Shown: positions 38,926-48,212, counted from the first letter of the stretch. The stretch is 64,000 bases of DNA from Shewanella hanedai (GCF_007197645.1 NZ_VKGK01000006.1:1-64000), one strand, 5' to 3'. Notes: a model not told the origin generated them from the sequence alone. Program-made: numbers and translations.

Positions 38926-39903
38926 ATGGGCAAATTAATTGAAGGTCGATGTCTGACAGACGCGCAAGTTGATGCGTTTGAAAAGCAACAATATCAAGAA
39001 AATCAAGGTCATTTTCAACGAGGTACCGCCAAGTTTAGGAATTGGATCACCGCTGATGGTTCGGAGGGTGAGAGCGGTGTTGGCGGATTTAAAGCCGAAA
39101 CGGGGCGTTATCACTTGTTCGCAGCTCTTAACTGCCCTTGGGCGCATAGAACCTTGATCTATCGCAGTATCAAAGGACTAGAAGATGTCATTAGTTGCTC
39201 GTTAGTCAAGCCACTTAGAAATGATCAAGGCTGGGTGTTTGATAAATCAGGACGCTTTAGTGATGACTTGTATCAGTTAGAGAATATGCACAGTTTATAT
39301 AGCAAGGCGGCACCCGATTATACTGGCAGAGTAACGGTTCCCGTCTTGTGGGACAAGCAGCAAAAGAAGATTGTAAGCACTGAGTCTTCTGAAATTATTC
39401 GTATGTTTAATCAAGCTTTTTATCAAATAACCAACAATAAGGAGGATTATTACCCGCAGCAGTTGGCAGTTGAAATTGATGAACTGAACCAGTTTATTTA
39501 CGACAACCTTAATAATGGGGTTTATCAAGCGGGGTTTGCGCGCAGTCAGCTAGCCTATGACGAAGCTGTGACCAAGGTCTTTATGGCCCTTGAGACAATT
39601 GAAGCGCGCTTAAGCACTTCATCATTCTTGCTTGGCGAGCATGTCACAGAAGCAGATTGGCGCTTATTGCCCACCTTAGTGCGATTTGATGTTGGCTACT
39701 ACAGCGCGTTCAAATGCAATATTAAGGCAATACGGGATTATCCCAACTTGACGCGTTACTTACAACGGCTGGTGGACATTTCCGGCGTGTCACAAACCAT
39801 TGATTTGGATGTCTATCGCAAGGGATATCACTCAACAAGCTCACTGCGAAACCCCCACGGAATAGTACCTGTTGGGATGTCTTCTACCTTTACATTAACT
39901 TAG
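38926..39903 (+). CDS. Glutathionyl-hydroquinone reductase 2 (Xi-class GST, YqjG-like)
   Basis: A diverged paralogue of the preceding gene, 325 aa. The active Cys70 is in 'LNCPWAHRTLIYRSIKG'. It keeps 'YTGRVTVPVLWDK', 'TESSEIIRMFNQAF' and 'EADWRLLPTLVRFD'. An N-terminal insert of seven residues and replacement of the first paralogue's 'NAFMGDEGWTF' by 'KPLRNDQGWVF' suggest a different substrate pocket. It lies 85 nt downstream of copy 1 and 15 nt before the questin-oxidase-like gene. Confidence 0.9.
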   Translation: MGKLIEGRCLTDAQVDAFEKQQYQENQGHFQRGTAKFRNWITADGSEGESGVGGFKAETGRYHLFAALNCPWAHRTLIYRSIKGLEDVISCSLVKPLRNDQGWVFDKSGRFSDDLYQLENMHSLYSKAAPDYTGRVTVPVLWDKQQKKIVSTESSEIIRMFNQAFYQITNNKEDYYPQQLAVEIDELNQFIYDNLNNGVYQAGFARSQLAYDEAVTKVFMALETIEARLSTSSFLLGEHVTEADWRLLPTLVRFDVGYYSAFKCNIKAIRDYPNLTRYLQRLVDISGVSQTIDLDVYRKGYHSTSSLRNPHGIVPVGMSSTFTLT

Positions 39904-39918
39904 ATAAAAGAGGCAGTT

Positions 39919-41088
39919 ATGAACAATCAACAACACACTTATCATGCATCAGCGACATTAACTGCTCCAGTTAATCAAGAGTTGCACGCAGATGGTCTTT
40001 ACCACCCAAATTTGGGCGGTATTACACGCAGTGGCATGGCCAATCATTTTCCCATGACCATCATGAGCTTAGCTGCACTCGGTGGTACAGATGAAGATAT
40101 TCAACGCTTTAAAAATCGTTGGCCTAGAAATCGTACATTGATTCAACAAATGGGATTAACAGATGAGCAAATCGTTAATCTAGATAATTGGCCTGAATAC
40201 TTAGGTAGACCTGAATTATTAATCGAGTTCAAAAGAGTGTTCCTAACAGGAATCGATAGTTTAGGTGCTGATAAGTTTATCAACCATGCGCTAAATATCA
40301 TGGCAGATGCGCTACCGATGGGACTGTTTCATCCTGTTATTCGCCTCAGCTTTGCCCGAATGCAGGGAGATGCTGGTTTGATAGCCGATGCACTGGCTTA
40401 CTTTGCCATTCGCTATCAAGATCTCTATGCCAATATCGACGCAACAGAGGTTCACGCCGAAGAGAATGTGATTGATATTGATGTACTGTCTACCTGGACA
40501 AGTATCGCCAAACGAATTGAGACAGGGGAGGTTAAACTCAATATCAGAGGTCCGAGTTTGCGCGTCGGTGAACATTTATGTAGCGATCCCTATGTTCATG
40601 AGCTGGCACTTAATCAAGGCTTCACGATAAATCAGACGAATCTGCCGACACGCATGTCTGAGATCTGCAAAGCGGCTGTTGCGCTGTATTTGTCAGAGCC
40701 AGCTTTGACGACTTTACACGCGGTCACCGCTGCTCAAGCTCTGGTCGATTTGACCTTGTCATTGACATCGATTAATGCTGTGAAAAAAACAGATGACGAT
40801 AGAGATAATGCAGACCATGAAAATCAGGTTTATGTAAAACTGTGGAAAAGGTATTGGATCTGGTTAATGGGTCTATATCTAGAAAAAAGGGTACCAAAGC
40901 TCACATTCACAGGCTTTGAAGCTGGTAGAAGCCCATTACTGAATTGGTCAAGCCTTGCCAGATTTGCTGTGAAACTAAATGAGGTTCATGACATCAAGAT
41001 GGTGTTTTCATGTAAATGGTTAGCAGAAAACCTAGAAGATCATGAGATATACCGAGTTGCAGCAAATCAGATAATCGCTGATCATTAA
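39919..41088 (+). CDS. Questin oxidase-like protein (DUF4243)
   Basis: The 389 aa resemble the questin oxidase family, whose fungal founder opens an anthraquinone ring by Baeyer-Villiger-type oxidation. 'GMANHFPMTIMSLAALGGTDEDIQRFKNRW' (starts near 39) is the family's HxPM/ALG segment. Later 'LTTLHAVTAAQAL' (about 272) is the conserved His region. No flavin motif is visible, as in the family. GAGG precedes the ATG. Placement straight after two hydroquinone reductases supports a quinone or phenolic substrate; this is inference. Confidence 0.72.
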   Translation: MNNQQHTYHASATLTAPVNQELHADGLYHPNLGGITRSGMANHFPMTIMSLAALGGTDEDIQRFKNRWPRNRTLIQQMGLTDEQIVNLDNWPEYLGRPELLIEFKRVFLTGIDSLGADKFINHALNIMADALPMGLFHPVIRLSFARMQGDAGLIADALAYFAIRYQDLYANIDATEVHAEENVIDIDVLSTWTSIAKRIETGEVKLNIRGPSLRVGEHLCSDPYVHELALNQGFTINQTNLPTRMSEICKAAVALYLSEPALTTLHAVTAAQALVDLTLSLTSINAVKKTDDDRDNADHENQVYVKLWKRYWIWLMGLYLEKRVPKLTFTGFEAGRSPLLNWSSLARFAVKLNEVHDIKMVFSCKWLAENLEDHEIYRVAANQIIADH

Positions 41089-41467
41089 CGTCCATTCACT
41101 TATTTAATTCAATTCAATAGCCTAACGCGTGAACAAATCTTACTTAGCCTTCAAATGAAAGCTAAGTAAGGTTTTCAGACTTAGCTTCAAATCTTTCAGA
41201 GATCCTATTACCTTTCTACCGCTATCTAGGAACTCATTATCATCAGTTAGCGCTTTTTATCGTTATCCTGAACTTGTTTCAGGATCTAGATTGAGAGAAG
41301 TATGACGACACTGCTTATTAGATTCTTCAAAAGAGTGTAAATGACAGAGGAAAATATCTATGTCTTTGACGTTCGTGGGCCCTGATAAAATAACCAATTT
41401 AGGTAAGGGTATTTGACGGGAACATGTCTGTGTATTATAGGTTTATAAGGCATAAAATTAATGACTT
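41089..41467. other. Intergenic, 379 bp, with a dispersed-type palindrome
   Basis: At 41265-41285, ATCCTGAA-CTTGT-TTCAGGAT is a perfect inverted repeat of a kind scattered in many proteobacterial genomes. No gene is seen. A GACGTTCGTGGGCCC stretch near 41364 has no assigned role. Confidence 0.5.
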
Positions 41468-42184
41468 ATGGATGGGGCGTTATATTTGAAATGTTCTAAA
41501 AGAGAGAGCTGTCCATATCCCTGCAATGGCAAACTTCCGAAGCATTTCGATGCTTGTATTGATGTAGGCTTAGCCAAGGTAATGGAAGTAAACGCTATTC
41601 CGCAAGCTATTGGAGAAAAAATAGCGCTAATCCTGGAGGATAATCTCGATGCTGCGAGCTTTTGTGAGCATGGTGGCAGCTATTCTCTGTCTGTTACTCC
41701 ACCGAGAAAGCGGGTATTAGATCGTGTCATCGTGCATAAGTTCGAACAGTATTATGTTCAGATCACTGAAAAACTTTCCGAGAAAAAGCGTCAAAGCAAC
41801 CAGTTGGGCGATCTGTTTGAGGTGATCCCTCGGGGTGAATGTTTGGATCTATTCTTGTCTTTAATCAAAGACCATTGCATGGGAAATGAGCAGGTAAAAA
41901 CATTTACACAACGGATAGAGGTGTTAACCAACCGCTTTTCAGATGAAATGGGAATAAGCTGGCTAGATTTGTACGAGAGTGATGAGTATGAAGCGTGCAT
42001 GAATGAGTTATTTTCGATTGTTTTCCATTACCTCAAAGATAGAAAGGTGCCGATCCCTGCGCTAAATATTAAACTTGATCACAGGTATCAGCCAGAAAGA
42101 ATCAATAAGCTACTGCGTTACATGAGTAAGCTATGGCTAAATCAGCACCATGGTGACTCAACAGAGATACCTGAATTAAAGTAA
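41468..42184 (+). CDS. Hypothetical protein with Cys-rich N-terminus
   Basis: The 238 aa are not recognised. The N-terminus has Cys9, Cys15 and Cys19 ('LKCSKRESCPYPCNG') plus Cys30, a possible zinc or cluster site. The rest is predicted helical, with 'VIVHKFEQYYVQITEKLSEKKRQ' and a C-terminal 'RINKLLRYMSKLW'. No signal peptide or membrane segment. The start is uncertain because no clear ribosome site precedes it. It stands alone between the quinone module and egtB, with gaps of over 350 bp on both sides. Confidence 0.6.
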   Translation: MDGALYLKCSKRESCPYPCNGKLPKHFDACIDVGLAKVMEVNAIPQAIGEKIALILEDNLDAASFCEHGGSYSLSVTPPRKRVLDRVIVHKFEQYYVQITEKLSEKKRQSNQLGDLFEVIPRGECLDLFLSLIKDHCMGNEQVKTFTQRIEVLTNRFSDEMGISWLDLYESDEYEACMNELFSIVFHYLKDRKVPIPALNIKLDHRYQPERINKLLRYMSKLWLNQHHGDSTEIPELK

Positions 42185-42539
42185 TGTTCGATATTTCCTT
42201 GCTATTTTATCCTCACTAAAGAAACCCGTATAACCTTGTGAAGTCAGCTCAGCCCAAGATAACGGCAGCGCCATACTTAAACGCCTATTCCTATTTGTAC
42301 TTATCTGTCTTTCAGTTTTCATGGATAAAACTCATGTTCACTTTCGTGCATACCGACACTTTTTATTGTCATTTATTGACTGATATTAACTGTTTACCCA
42401 GAATTTATTAGCGCTTTCTTATTGATAATGTGTCACTCAGATAGTAGGTTAAATACATTGCTAGCCTAGCTTTTTAAACTGGATATGGCGGAAAGGCTTG
42501 CTAGATGCTGAAAGGAACACGTTGAAATAGAGGGATATT
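42185..42539. other. Intergenic, 355 bp, no gene seen
   Basis: It precedes egtB and should hold the egt operon promoter. I see no clear operator or hairpin. Confidence 0.4.
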
Positions 42540-43829
42540 ATGCTTTCGTCAGATTCAAAGATGTTGTCTGCAAGAGCTGAATTGCTTGATTGTTACCTGT
42601 CTGTGCGCAACGATACTGACGATATATGCCGTCCCTTGGCAATTGAAGATCACGCTGTACAACCTAATGCTGAAGTTAGCCCGCCCAAATGGCATCTGGG
42701 ACACACGACTTGGTTTTTTGAAGAGCTGATTTTGGTTCGTTTCATGCCTGACTATCAACGCTGGAATGAACAATATCGGTTACTGTTCAACTCCTACTAT
42801 AAATCGGCGGGTCAACATTGGATCCAAAGTGAGCGAGGGAATCTATCTCGACCCAGAGTTGATGAGGTATTGGCCTACAGAGCTTATGTGGATCATCACA
42901 TGACATTGCTGTTACAGAGTGATATTGATGAACCGGAAATGGAGGAGGTGCTTGAGATTGGCATGCATCATGAGCAGCAACATCAAGAGCTCTTGTACAT
43001 GGACATTAAGTTCATTCTCGGTGTTAATCCAATGCAAGTCACCTATGATGATTCATTCTTACCAGAAGCTAAAGGCCTGTTTGTTAAGGGCGTAATGAGC
43101 GAGTTGCCTAAAACAGCACTCAATGAAGCAAATTGGGAAACGTTTGAAGAGGGAATATATCAACTGGGTTATGGCGGTGAACATTTTGCTTATGATAATG
43201 AGTCTCCACGGCACAACACCTATCTCTACCCCTTTTCGATAGCAAAACATACCGTCAGTAATGGCGAATATTTAGCGTTCATTAATGACGAAGGCTACAA
43301 CACAGCACGTTATTGGCTAAGCATGGGCTGGGATTGGTTGGTTGAAAGCCATATTAAGCATCCATTGTATTGGCAACAAGAAGATGGGCAATGGTATGAG
43401 TTTACGCTTCACGGTCGACACGTTTTAGATCTTAACGCCCCTGTCACACACATCAGCTATTTTGAAGCTGATGCCTTTGCGAGCTGGAAAGGTTGCCGGT
43501 TGCCAACAGAGCAAGAGTTTGAAGTCTACCTGCAACAAAACCCATCAGAGCAAGGTCTTGTAACAGAACTTCATCATCCAAATAACACCAGTGAAGATGT
43601 AGGGCAGGTGTGGTGCTGGACTCGTAGTCAATACACTGCCTATCCGGGCTTTAAGCCTTATAAAGGGATGCTCGAAGAGTATAATGGCAAGTTTATGTGC
43701 AATCAATTTGTCCTAAAAGGCGGCTGTATTGCGACACCAGTAGGGCACTACCGTCACTCTTACCGAAATTTTTATCAACCTCATCAAAGGTGGATGTTTT
43801 CTGGCATCCGATTAAGTAAGGATATCTAG
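42540..43829 (+). CDS. egtB: Ergothioneine biosynthesis sulfoxide synthase EgtB
   Basis: Non-heme iron enzyme that joins hercynine to a thiol donor with oxygen. The 429 aa have an N-terminal DinB-like four-helix domain with iron ligands His55 ('WHLGHTTWF') and His144/His148 ('MHHEQQHQELLYMD'). The C-terminal FGE-sulfatase domain (about 190-429) includes 'GGEHFAYDNESPRH', 'YWLSMGWDWL' and the end 'GHYRHSYRNFYQPHQRWMFSGIRL'. Its TAG stop overlaps the GTG start of egtD by 1 nt, so the two are coupled. No egtA, egtC or egtE lies nearby. Confidence 0.92.
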   Translation: MLSSDSKMLSARAELLDCYLSVRNDTDDICRPLAIEDHAVQPNAEVSPPKWHLGHTTWFFEELILVRFMPDYQRWNEQYRLLFNSYYKSAGQHWIQSERGNLSRPRVDEVLAYRAYVDHHMTLLLQSDIDEPEMEEVLEIGMHHEQQHQELLYMDIKFILGVNPMQVTYDDSFLPEAKGLFVKGVMSELPKTALNEANWETFEEGIYQLGYGGEHFAYDNESPRHNTYLYPFSIAKHTVSNGEYLAFINDEGYNTARYWLSMGWDWLVESHIKHPLYWQQEDGQWYEFTLHGRHVLDLNAPVTHISYFEADAFASWKGCRLPTEQEFEVYLQQNPSEQGLVTELHHPNNTSEDVGQVWCWTRSQYTAYPGFKPYKGMLEEYNGKFMCNQFVLKGGCIATPVGHYRHSYRNFYQPHQRWMFSGIRLSKDI

Positions 43830-44818
43830 TGGAGATAACTAAATTAATTAACCAAGGTTTGTTTGACGAAGATGCGCTAAAAGAGCAATTTGCCATCGAT
43901 GTGTTAACAGGATTATGCGCTACCCCAAAAAACCTAGCAGCCAAGTATTTCTATGATGATATTGGGAGTGATATTTTCCAAAAAATTACCCAACATCCCG
44001 ATTACTACCCAACACGTACAGAGTTTCAAATCCTCGACGCGATAAAAAATGATATTCCCAAAGTGATTGGCGAGGAAGAAATTGATATCATTGAGTTAGG
44101 TGCGGGAGATTGCCATAAAAGTAAGTTAATTATCGATGGTTTTTTAGATGCCGGCTGCAAAGTCAATTTCTATCCCATCGATATTTCAGAGCAAGCCATG
44201 ATCTTACTGCAGGACAATATCGCTTCTCACCCGAACTTAAAGGTACACGGGGTCGTGGCAGAGTATTTTGATGGTTTGCGCCTAGTGAGAAAAAAATCCA
44301 CCAACAAGCAACTGGTGCTTTTTCTTGGGTCTAATATTGGCAACTTTGATCGTGTGCAAAATCAAGGTTTTTTGCGCCGTTTATGGATGAGCTTAAATGC
44401 AGATGATTACGCGCTCTTAGGCTTTGACTTGAAAAAAGATGTTGGTGTACTTACCGCGGCATATAATGACTCAAGCGATCATACTCGAGACTTTAACCTT
44501 AATCTGCTCACACGCATAAACACCGAGTTGGGCGGTAATTTCAATATCAATAAGTTCCAGCACTTTGGTGTGTACAGTCCGATTTTGGGCGCGATGGAAA
44601 GCTATGTTCTAGCAAGTGAGAGTCAGGATGTATACATTTCGGCTTTAAAGCGGTCTTTTCGCTTTGAAGCTTTTGAGCCTATTCATCTGGAGTATTCGTT
44701 TAAGTTTTTGAAAAGTGATATCGATTTCATTTGTCAGAAAAATGGATTCGATGTTGTTGAGCACTTTACTGATCCTAAAGAATATTTTATCGATTCACTG
44801 TGGAAAGTAGAGAAATAG
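43829..44818 (+). CDS. egtD: L-histidine N-alpha-methyltransferase EgtD
   Basis: Makes hercynine by trimethylating histidine with S-adenosylmethionine. The 329 aa include 'KYFYDDIGSDIFQKITQHPDYYPTRTE' (about 37-63), the SAM loop 'IIELGAGDCHKSKLI' (about 88-102), and 'LFLGSNIGNFDR' (about 167). The C-terminal 'MESYVLASESQDVYI' and the Glu-rich substrate region match DUF2260. The GTG start overlaps the egtB stop. With EgtB it forms a minimal ergothioneine pathway. Confidence 0.94.
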   Translation: MEITKLINQGLFDEDALKEQFAIDVLTGLCATPKNLAAKYFYDDIGSDIFQKITQHPDYYPTRTEFQILDAIKNDIPKVIGEEEIDIIELGAGDCHKSKLIIDGFLDAGCKVNFYPIDISEQAMILLQDNIASHPNLKVHGVVAEYFDGLRLVRKKSTNKQLVLFLGSNIGNFDRVQNQGFLRRLWMSLNADDYALLGFDLKKDVGVLTAAYNDSSDHTRDFNLNLLTRINTELGGNFNINKFQHFGVYSPILGAMESYVLASESQDVYISALKRSFRFEAFEPIHLEYSFKFLKSDIDFICQKNGFDVVEHFTDPKEYFIDSLWKVEK

Positions 44819-44884
44819 CAGCTATTCAGGGCAAGGCCACAATCAACATCGTACAAAACAAGATTGAATTTACATAGGATAGTT

Positions 44885-45331
44885 ATGAAAAGTTATACCA
44901 AATCAGCCGAAGCCATTGCAGCCTTAAGTGATGAGCAGTTTCGGGTAACACAGCAAAATGGCACAGAGCGACCAGGGACAGGGGAGTTACTTGGCAACAA
45001 AGAGCCCGGTATATATGTGGATCTGGTATCAGGTGAGCCGCTATTTGCCTCATCAGATAAGTATGAATCTGGTTGTGGTTGGCCAAGCTTCACCAAACCA
45101 ATAGAAGATAAACACGTTAATGAGGTGCGCGATAATACTCATAGCATGACACGTACAGAAGTGCGCTCTAAACATGGTGACAGCCATTTAGGCCACGTAT
45201 TTCCTGATGGACCTGCAGATCGAGGTGGCTTACGCTACTGCATCAACTCGGCATCTCTGCGATTTGTTCACCGAGATGAGATGACTGCTCAAGGTTATGG
45301 CGATTACTTAAATCAAGTGGAAGACATCTAA
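44885..45331 (+). CDS. msrB: Peptide-methionine (R)-S-oxide reductase MsrB
   Basis: Repairs methionine-R-sulfoxide in proteins. The 148 aa have catalytic Cys119 in '[13 protein letters not shown]' and a potential resolving Cys64 in 'ESGCGWPSF'. The two zinc CxxC pairs found in many MsrB proteins are absent, so this is the zinc-free type. '[16 protein letters not shown]' is the signature. The ATG at 44885 has AGGA 6 nt upstream. It lies 66 nt after egtD, consistent with an oxidative-protection operon. Confidence 0.95.
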   Translation: MKSYTKSAEAIAALSDEQFRVTQQNGTERPGTGELLGNKEPGIYVDLVSGEPLFASSDKYESGCGWPSFTKPIEDKHVNEVRDNTHSMTRTEVRSKHGDSHLGHVFPDGPADRGGLRYCINSASLRFVHRDEMTAQGYGDYLNQVEDI

Positions 45332-45337
45332 GCCTCT

Positions 45338-46105
45338 ATGTTTGATGCCGATAATACTGTATCGATTCGAACCTTCTGTACCGAAATACAGCCCGGCAGT
45401 TTGCAAATTATCCACCTGTATAACTCTAAGGCTGCTGCGCTCACTGCCGCTGAGCGCAATAGAGTTGTGGATGATTTTGATCATGCATTTGTCTACTTGA
45501 ACGCATCTAATCGCGCTTGGGTAAAATGGCGTAACAAAGCTGGAGAAATTCAGCTTTGTGGCAGCGGCGCTTATGCATTAGCTTGGATGATGTTAAAGGA
45601 TAAACAGGGCTTTCAAGTCGAGATCAACAGTGATTATCACACTCTAGTTGCCACATCTGAGCAAAATAAACTCTGTCTAACACTCCCGAATATTCATCCT
45701 GTGGAGATCTACTTTCTTGATGACGAGCGAATGTTTGTCGACAAAATGTCTGGGATCTATCTACTCGAATTAACCTCTTCCAATAAGCTTGAGGACACTC
45801 AGTGGCTCAACAGTATGATGAACATGAACCGACTCTCTGAGCTGGGGATTCACGGTTTTTGTGCATTCCATTGGGATAAGAAAACGAATACAGGCATGCT
45901 CAGGTATTTTGTGCCTTGGCATGGTCGCGATGAAGATTATGTTACTGGGTCAATTCATCAATACCTGACACCGTTAATCTATGATTTGTATGGGGTCGAT
46001 ACACAAGAGTGGCACCAATGTTCATCCTCACACGGAACGCTAACGAGTGTGTATCAGGCTGAATATGTTCAGATCAGCGGAAATTGTCAGTTAGTATCTG
46101 CTTAA
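45338..46105 (+). CDS. PhzF-like epimerase-fold protein, probably divergent
   Basis: The 255 aa resemble PhzF/YddE isomerases: 'LCGSGAYALAWMML' (about 72-85) for 'CGHATLA' and 'DEDYVTGSIHQYLTPLIYDLYG' (about 199-220) for 'EDPVTGSAH'. The usual N-terminal segment carrying the catalytic Glu ('SETAF') is not recognisable, so activity on the typical substrates is doubtful. It starts 6 nt after msrB and is likely co-transcribed. Confidence 0.72.
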   Translation: MFDADNTVSIRTFCTEIQPGSLQIIHLYNSKAAALTAAERNRVVDDFDHAFVYLNASNRAWVKWRNKAGEIQLCGSGAYALAWMMLKDKQGFQVEINSDYHTLVATSEQNKLCLTLPNIHPVEIYFLDDERMFVDKMSGIYLLELTSSNKLEDTQWLNSMMNMNRLSELGIHGFCAFHWDKKTNTGMLRYFVPWHGRDEDYVTGSIHQYLTPLIYDLYGVDTQEWHQCSSSHGTLTSVYQAEYVQISGNCQLVSA

Positions 46106-46301
46106 GACGCTTCAATGTGTCCCACTATTTTATAGACCGCACAGCGGTTAACACTTCACTTTACAGCACTCAGAAAATCCACGGCTAAGCGAATGATCAA
46201 TCAATAATGGTAATTGATAAATGATGAGGCTCAGAGTAAGTTATTACTCAATGCAGATATTCAATACGGATTAAAATACACCAAATAAAAGGATTTTTAT
46301 T

Positions 46302-47780
46302 ATGGCCCTTAAACTCATTTTAGGCCCTATATTAGGGCTTGAGTCAGACAGCCTCTACACAGTGTTATTTGTTGCTAACAAATCAATCATTAACCCGAAG
46401 GTTAACTACTTAAATACCTCAGTCGATGCGATCAATATTGGTGAGATTGAATCTGGGATTGTGTGGCGAGCTGAATTGACACTATCGCCAGATACCGCAC
46501 AACATATCACTTACTCCATTCATTCTTCTGATATGCCAGTCAATGATGCAAGAAATGCCTGTCAGTGGCGCTTCTACGTGCCCGCGAAAGATGAGCAGCC
46601 TAAACTGGCGTATGCCTCCTGTAACGGCTTTTCAGACTATAAATTAATGACCTCGACCGATAATCCTTATCACTTATGGGAAGAGATGGCCGCACAGCAT
46701 GAGGATGAGCCTTTCTCATTATTGCTAATGGGCGGAGATCAAGTCTATGCCGATTCTATCTGGACGACGGTGCCAACATTAAAGGCCTGGAATGATGGAG
46801 GTCGCAAACAAAAAGTTAAATATGTTCCCAGCAAAAGAATGCAAGATCAGATCAGTCGATTCTACAACGACCTCTATATCGACCGGTGGAATAAGCCTGC
46901 AATGGCACAAATGCTTGCTTCTGTACCATCTCTAATGATGTGGGATGATCATGACATCATAGATGGGTGGGGCAGTTTCCCATCACAAATACAAACTTGT
47001 CCTGTGTACAACACCATTTTTGAAAGTGCTAAAAAGTTTTTCTCATTGCTGCAAATAAGAGGACACTCGAATCAAACGCTACTGTGTCAACAAGATGAAC
47101 CCACGCATTTCAGTAGTCATGTTAAGTTTCGGCATTTCAATATTCTGGCACTGGATAACCGCTCGGAGCGTTCAATCAATGAAGTCATGAGCTCTTCTCA
47201 TTGGAGTGATGTTATCTCGACTTTAGAATCAAACTGTCTTGATGGCGATTTACTGGTACTCAGTGCAGTGCCTGTTGTCTACCGAGATTTTTCTTTCGCT
47301 GAAAGTGCGCTTGATGCCACGCCGTGGGAAGAGGAATTGACTGATGATCTTAAAGATCATTGGAGAGCCAAAGAGCATGAAGGTGAGCGCTTAAAACTCA
47401 TTATGCGTTTATTGGATAATGTAAATACTCGCCAAGGGAAAACGGTCATGTTATCCGGAGACGTACACCTAGGTGGTTTAGGCATTATCATCGATGAACG
47501 AGGCGACACCAGAAGCAGCATTCATCAAGTGATTTCATCAGGCATCGTTCACCCAGCACCCACTTACATGCAATGGCTTGGGATATTAGCGGTCACAAAC
47601 GATAATCTGGAATACCTAGATGAAACGCGCTTGGTCACATCGAACATGATAAAACCACATGGCTCAAACAAATACATCCGCAACCGCAACTTTGTGACCC
47701 TGCTCGAAGGCAGTGACAGCAAGTTATGGATCAACTGGATCTGTGAAGGCAAAGATAAACCTTCCTATCCGCTGCAATAA
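46302..47780 (+). CDS. PhoD-like metallophosphatase
   Basis: The 492 aa contain a calcineurin-like metal centre: 'KLAYASCNG' (about 101), 'LLMGGDQVYAD' (about 141-151), 'MMWDDHDIIDGWGS' (about 212-225) and 'VMLSGDVHLGG' (about 383-393). The beta-rich N-terminal domain (about 1-100) is as in PhoD_2 proteins. No Tat or Sec signal is present, so it is probably cytoplasmic, unlike secreted PhoD. It follows the PhzF-like gene by about 195 nt; AAAGGA lies before the ATG. Substrate unknown. Confidence 0.82.
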   Translation: MALKLILGPILGLESDSLYTVLFVANKSIINPKVNYLNTSVDAINIGEIESGIVWRAELTLSPDTAQHITYSIHSSDMPVNDARNACQWRFYVPAKDEQPKLAYASCNGFSDYKLMTSTDNPYHLWEEMAAQHEDEPFSLLLMGGDQVYADSIWTTVPTLKAWNDGGRKQKVKYVPSKRMQDQISRFYNDLYIDRWNKPAMAQMLASVPSLMMWDDHDIIDGWGSFPSQIQTCPVYNTIFESAKKFFSLLQIRGHSNQTLLCQQDEPTHFSSHVKFRHFNILALDNRSERSINEVMSSSHWSDVISTLESNCLDGDLLVLSAVPVVYRDFSFAESALDATPWEEELTDDLKDHWRAKEHEGERLKLIMRLLDNVNTRQGKTVMLSGDVHLGGLGIIIDERGDTRSSIHQVISSGIVHPAPTYMQWLGILAVTNDNLEYLDETRLVTSNMIKPHGSNKYIRNRNFVTLLEGSDSKLWINWICEGKDKPSYPLQ

Positions 47781-47820
47781 CGCGCTGTAAACTTGCAGTC
47801 TCAGGAGGCATAGGGTGGTG

Positions 47821-48212
47821 ATGAATAAACTAACGCTTATTTTCAAGCCATCCCCTGGAAATAAGCTCTTAGGCTTCTTTCCACCTATCCTTTTACTCAT
47901 TAAATCTGTGTTTCAACTTTACTCTTAGTACCGCTAACCATATGGTGCCTATCTACTATTTTTCGTGAGCAAAGCTATGGCTTTGTTAAAGTACTGACTT
48001 TTACATTATCTAACGACCTAGTTAAGGTAGTATTGGTTTATGGTGTGTATCTATTTTTACTCAATTATTTAGAGGCTAAGAGTAAAAAGTCTCAGTTAGA
48101 AAAGCTCAAGATTCCGTCTCAATACCTCAGTGTTAGCAATGGGAAAAATAATACTCGGATTAAACTGAGTGACATTTCTTATATTCTGGCAATGAGTTAC
48201 CTAAGTCACTGA
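47821..48212 (+). pseudogene. Broken LytTR-type membrane regulator
   Basis: An ATG frame (47821-47928: MNKLTLIFKPSPGNKLLGFF and on, one membrane segment) stops, and the neighbouring frame continues from about 47905 to a TGA at 48210-48212. That part reads as more hydrophobic segments, then 'LEAKSKKSQLEKLKIPSQYLSVSNGK' and 'RIKLSDISYILAM'. The last resembles the beginning of a LytTR DNA-binding domain ('I-x-L-x-DI-x-YI-x-A'), which is cut off. It is therefore frameshifted and truncated. Assignment is by pattern only. Confidence 0.5.

Noticed and set aside
41265-41285. Perfect palindrome ATCCTGAA-N5-TTCAGGAT as a specific operator
   Set aside because: The same kind of palindrome is widely dispersed in proteobacterial intergenic DNA, and no adjacent promoter needs it.
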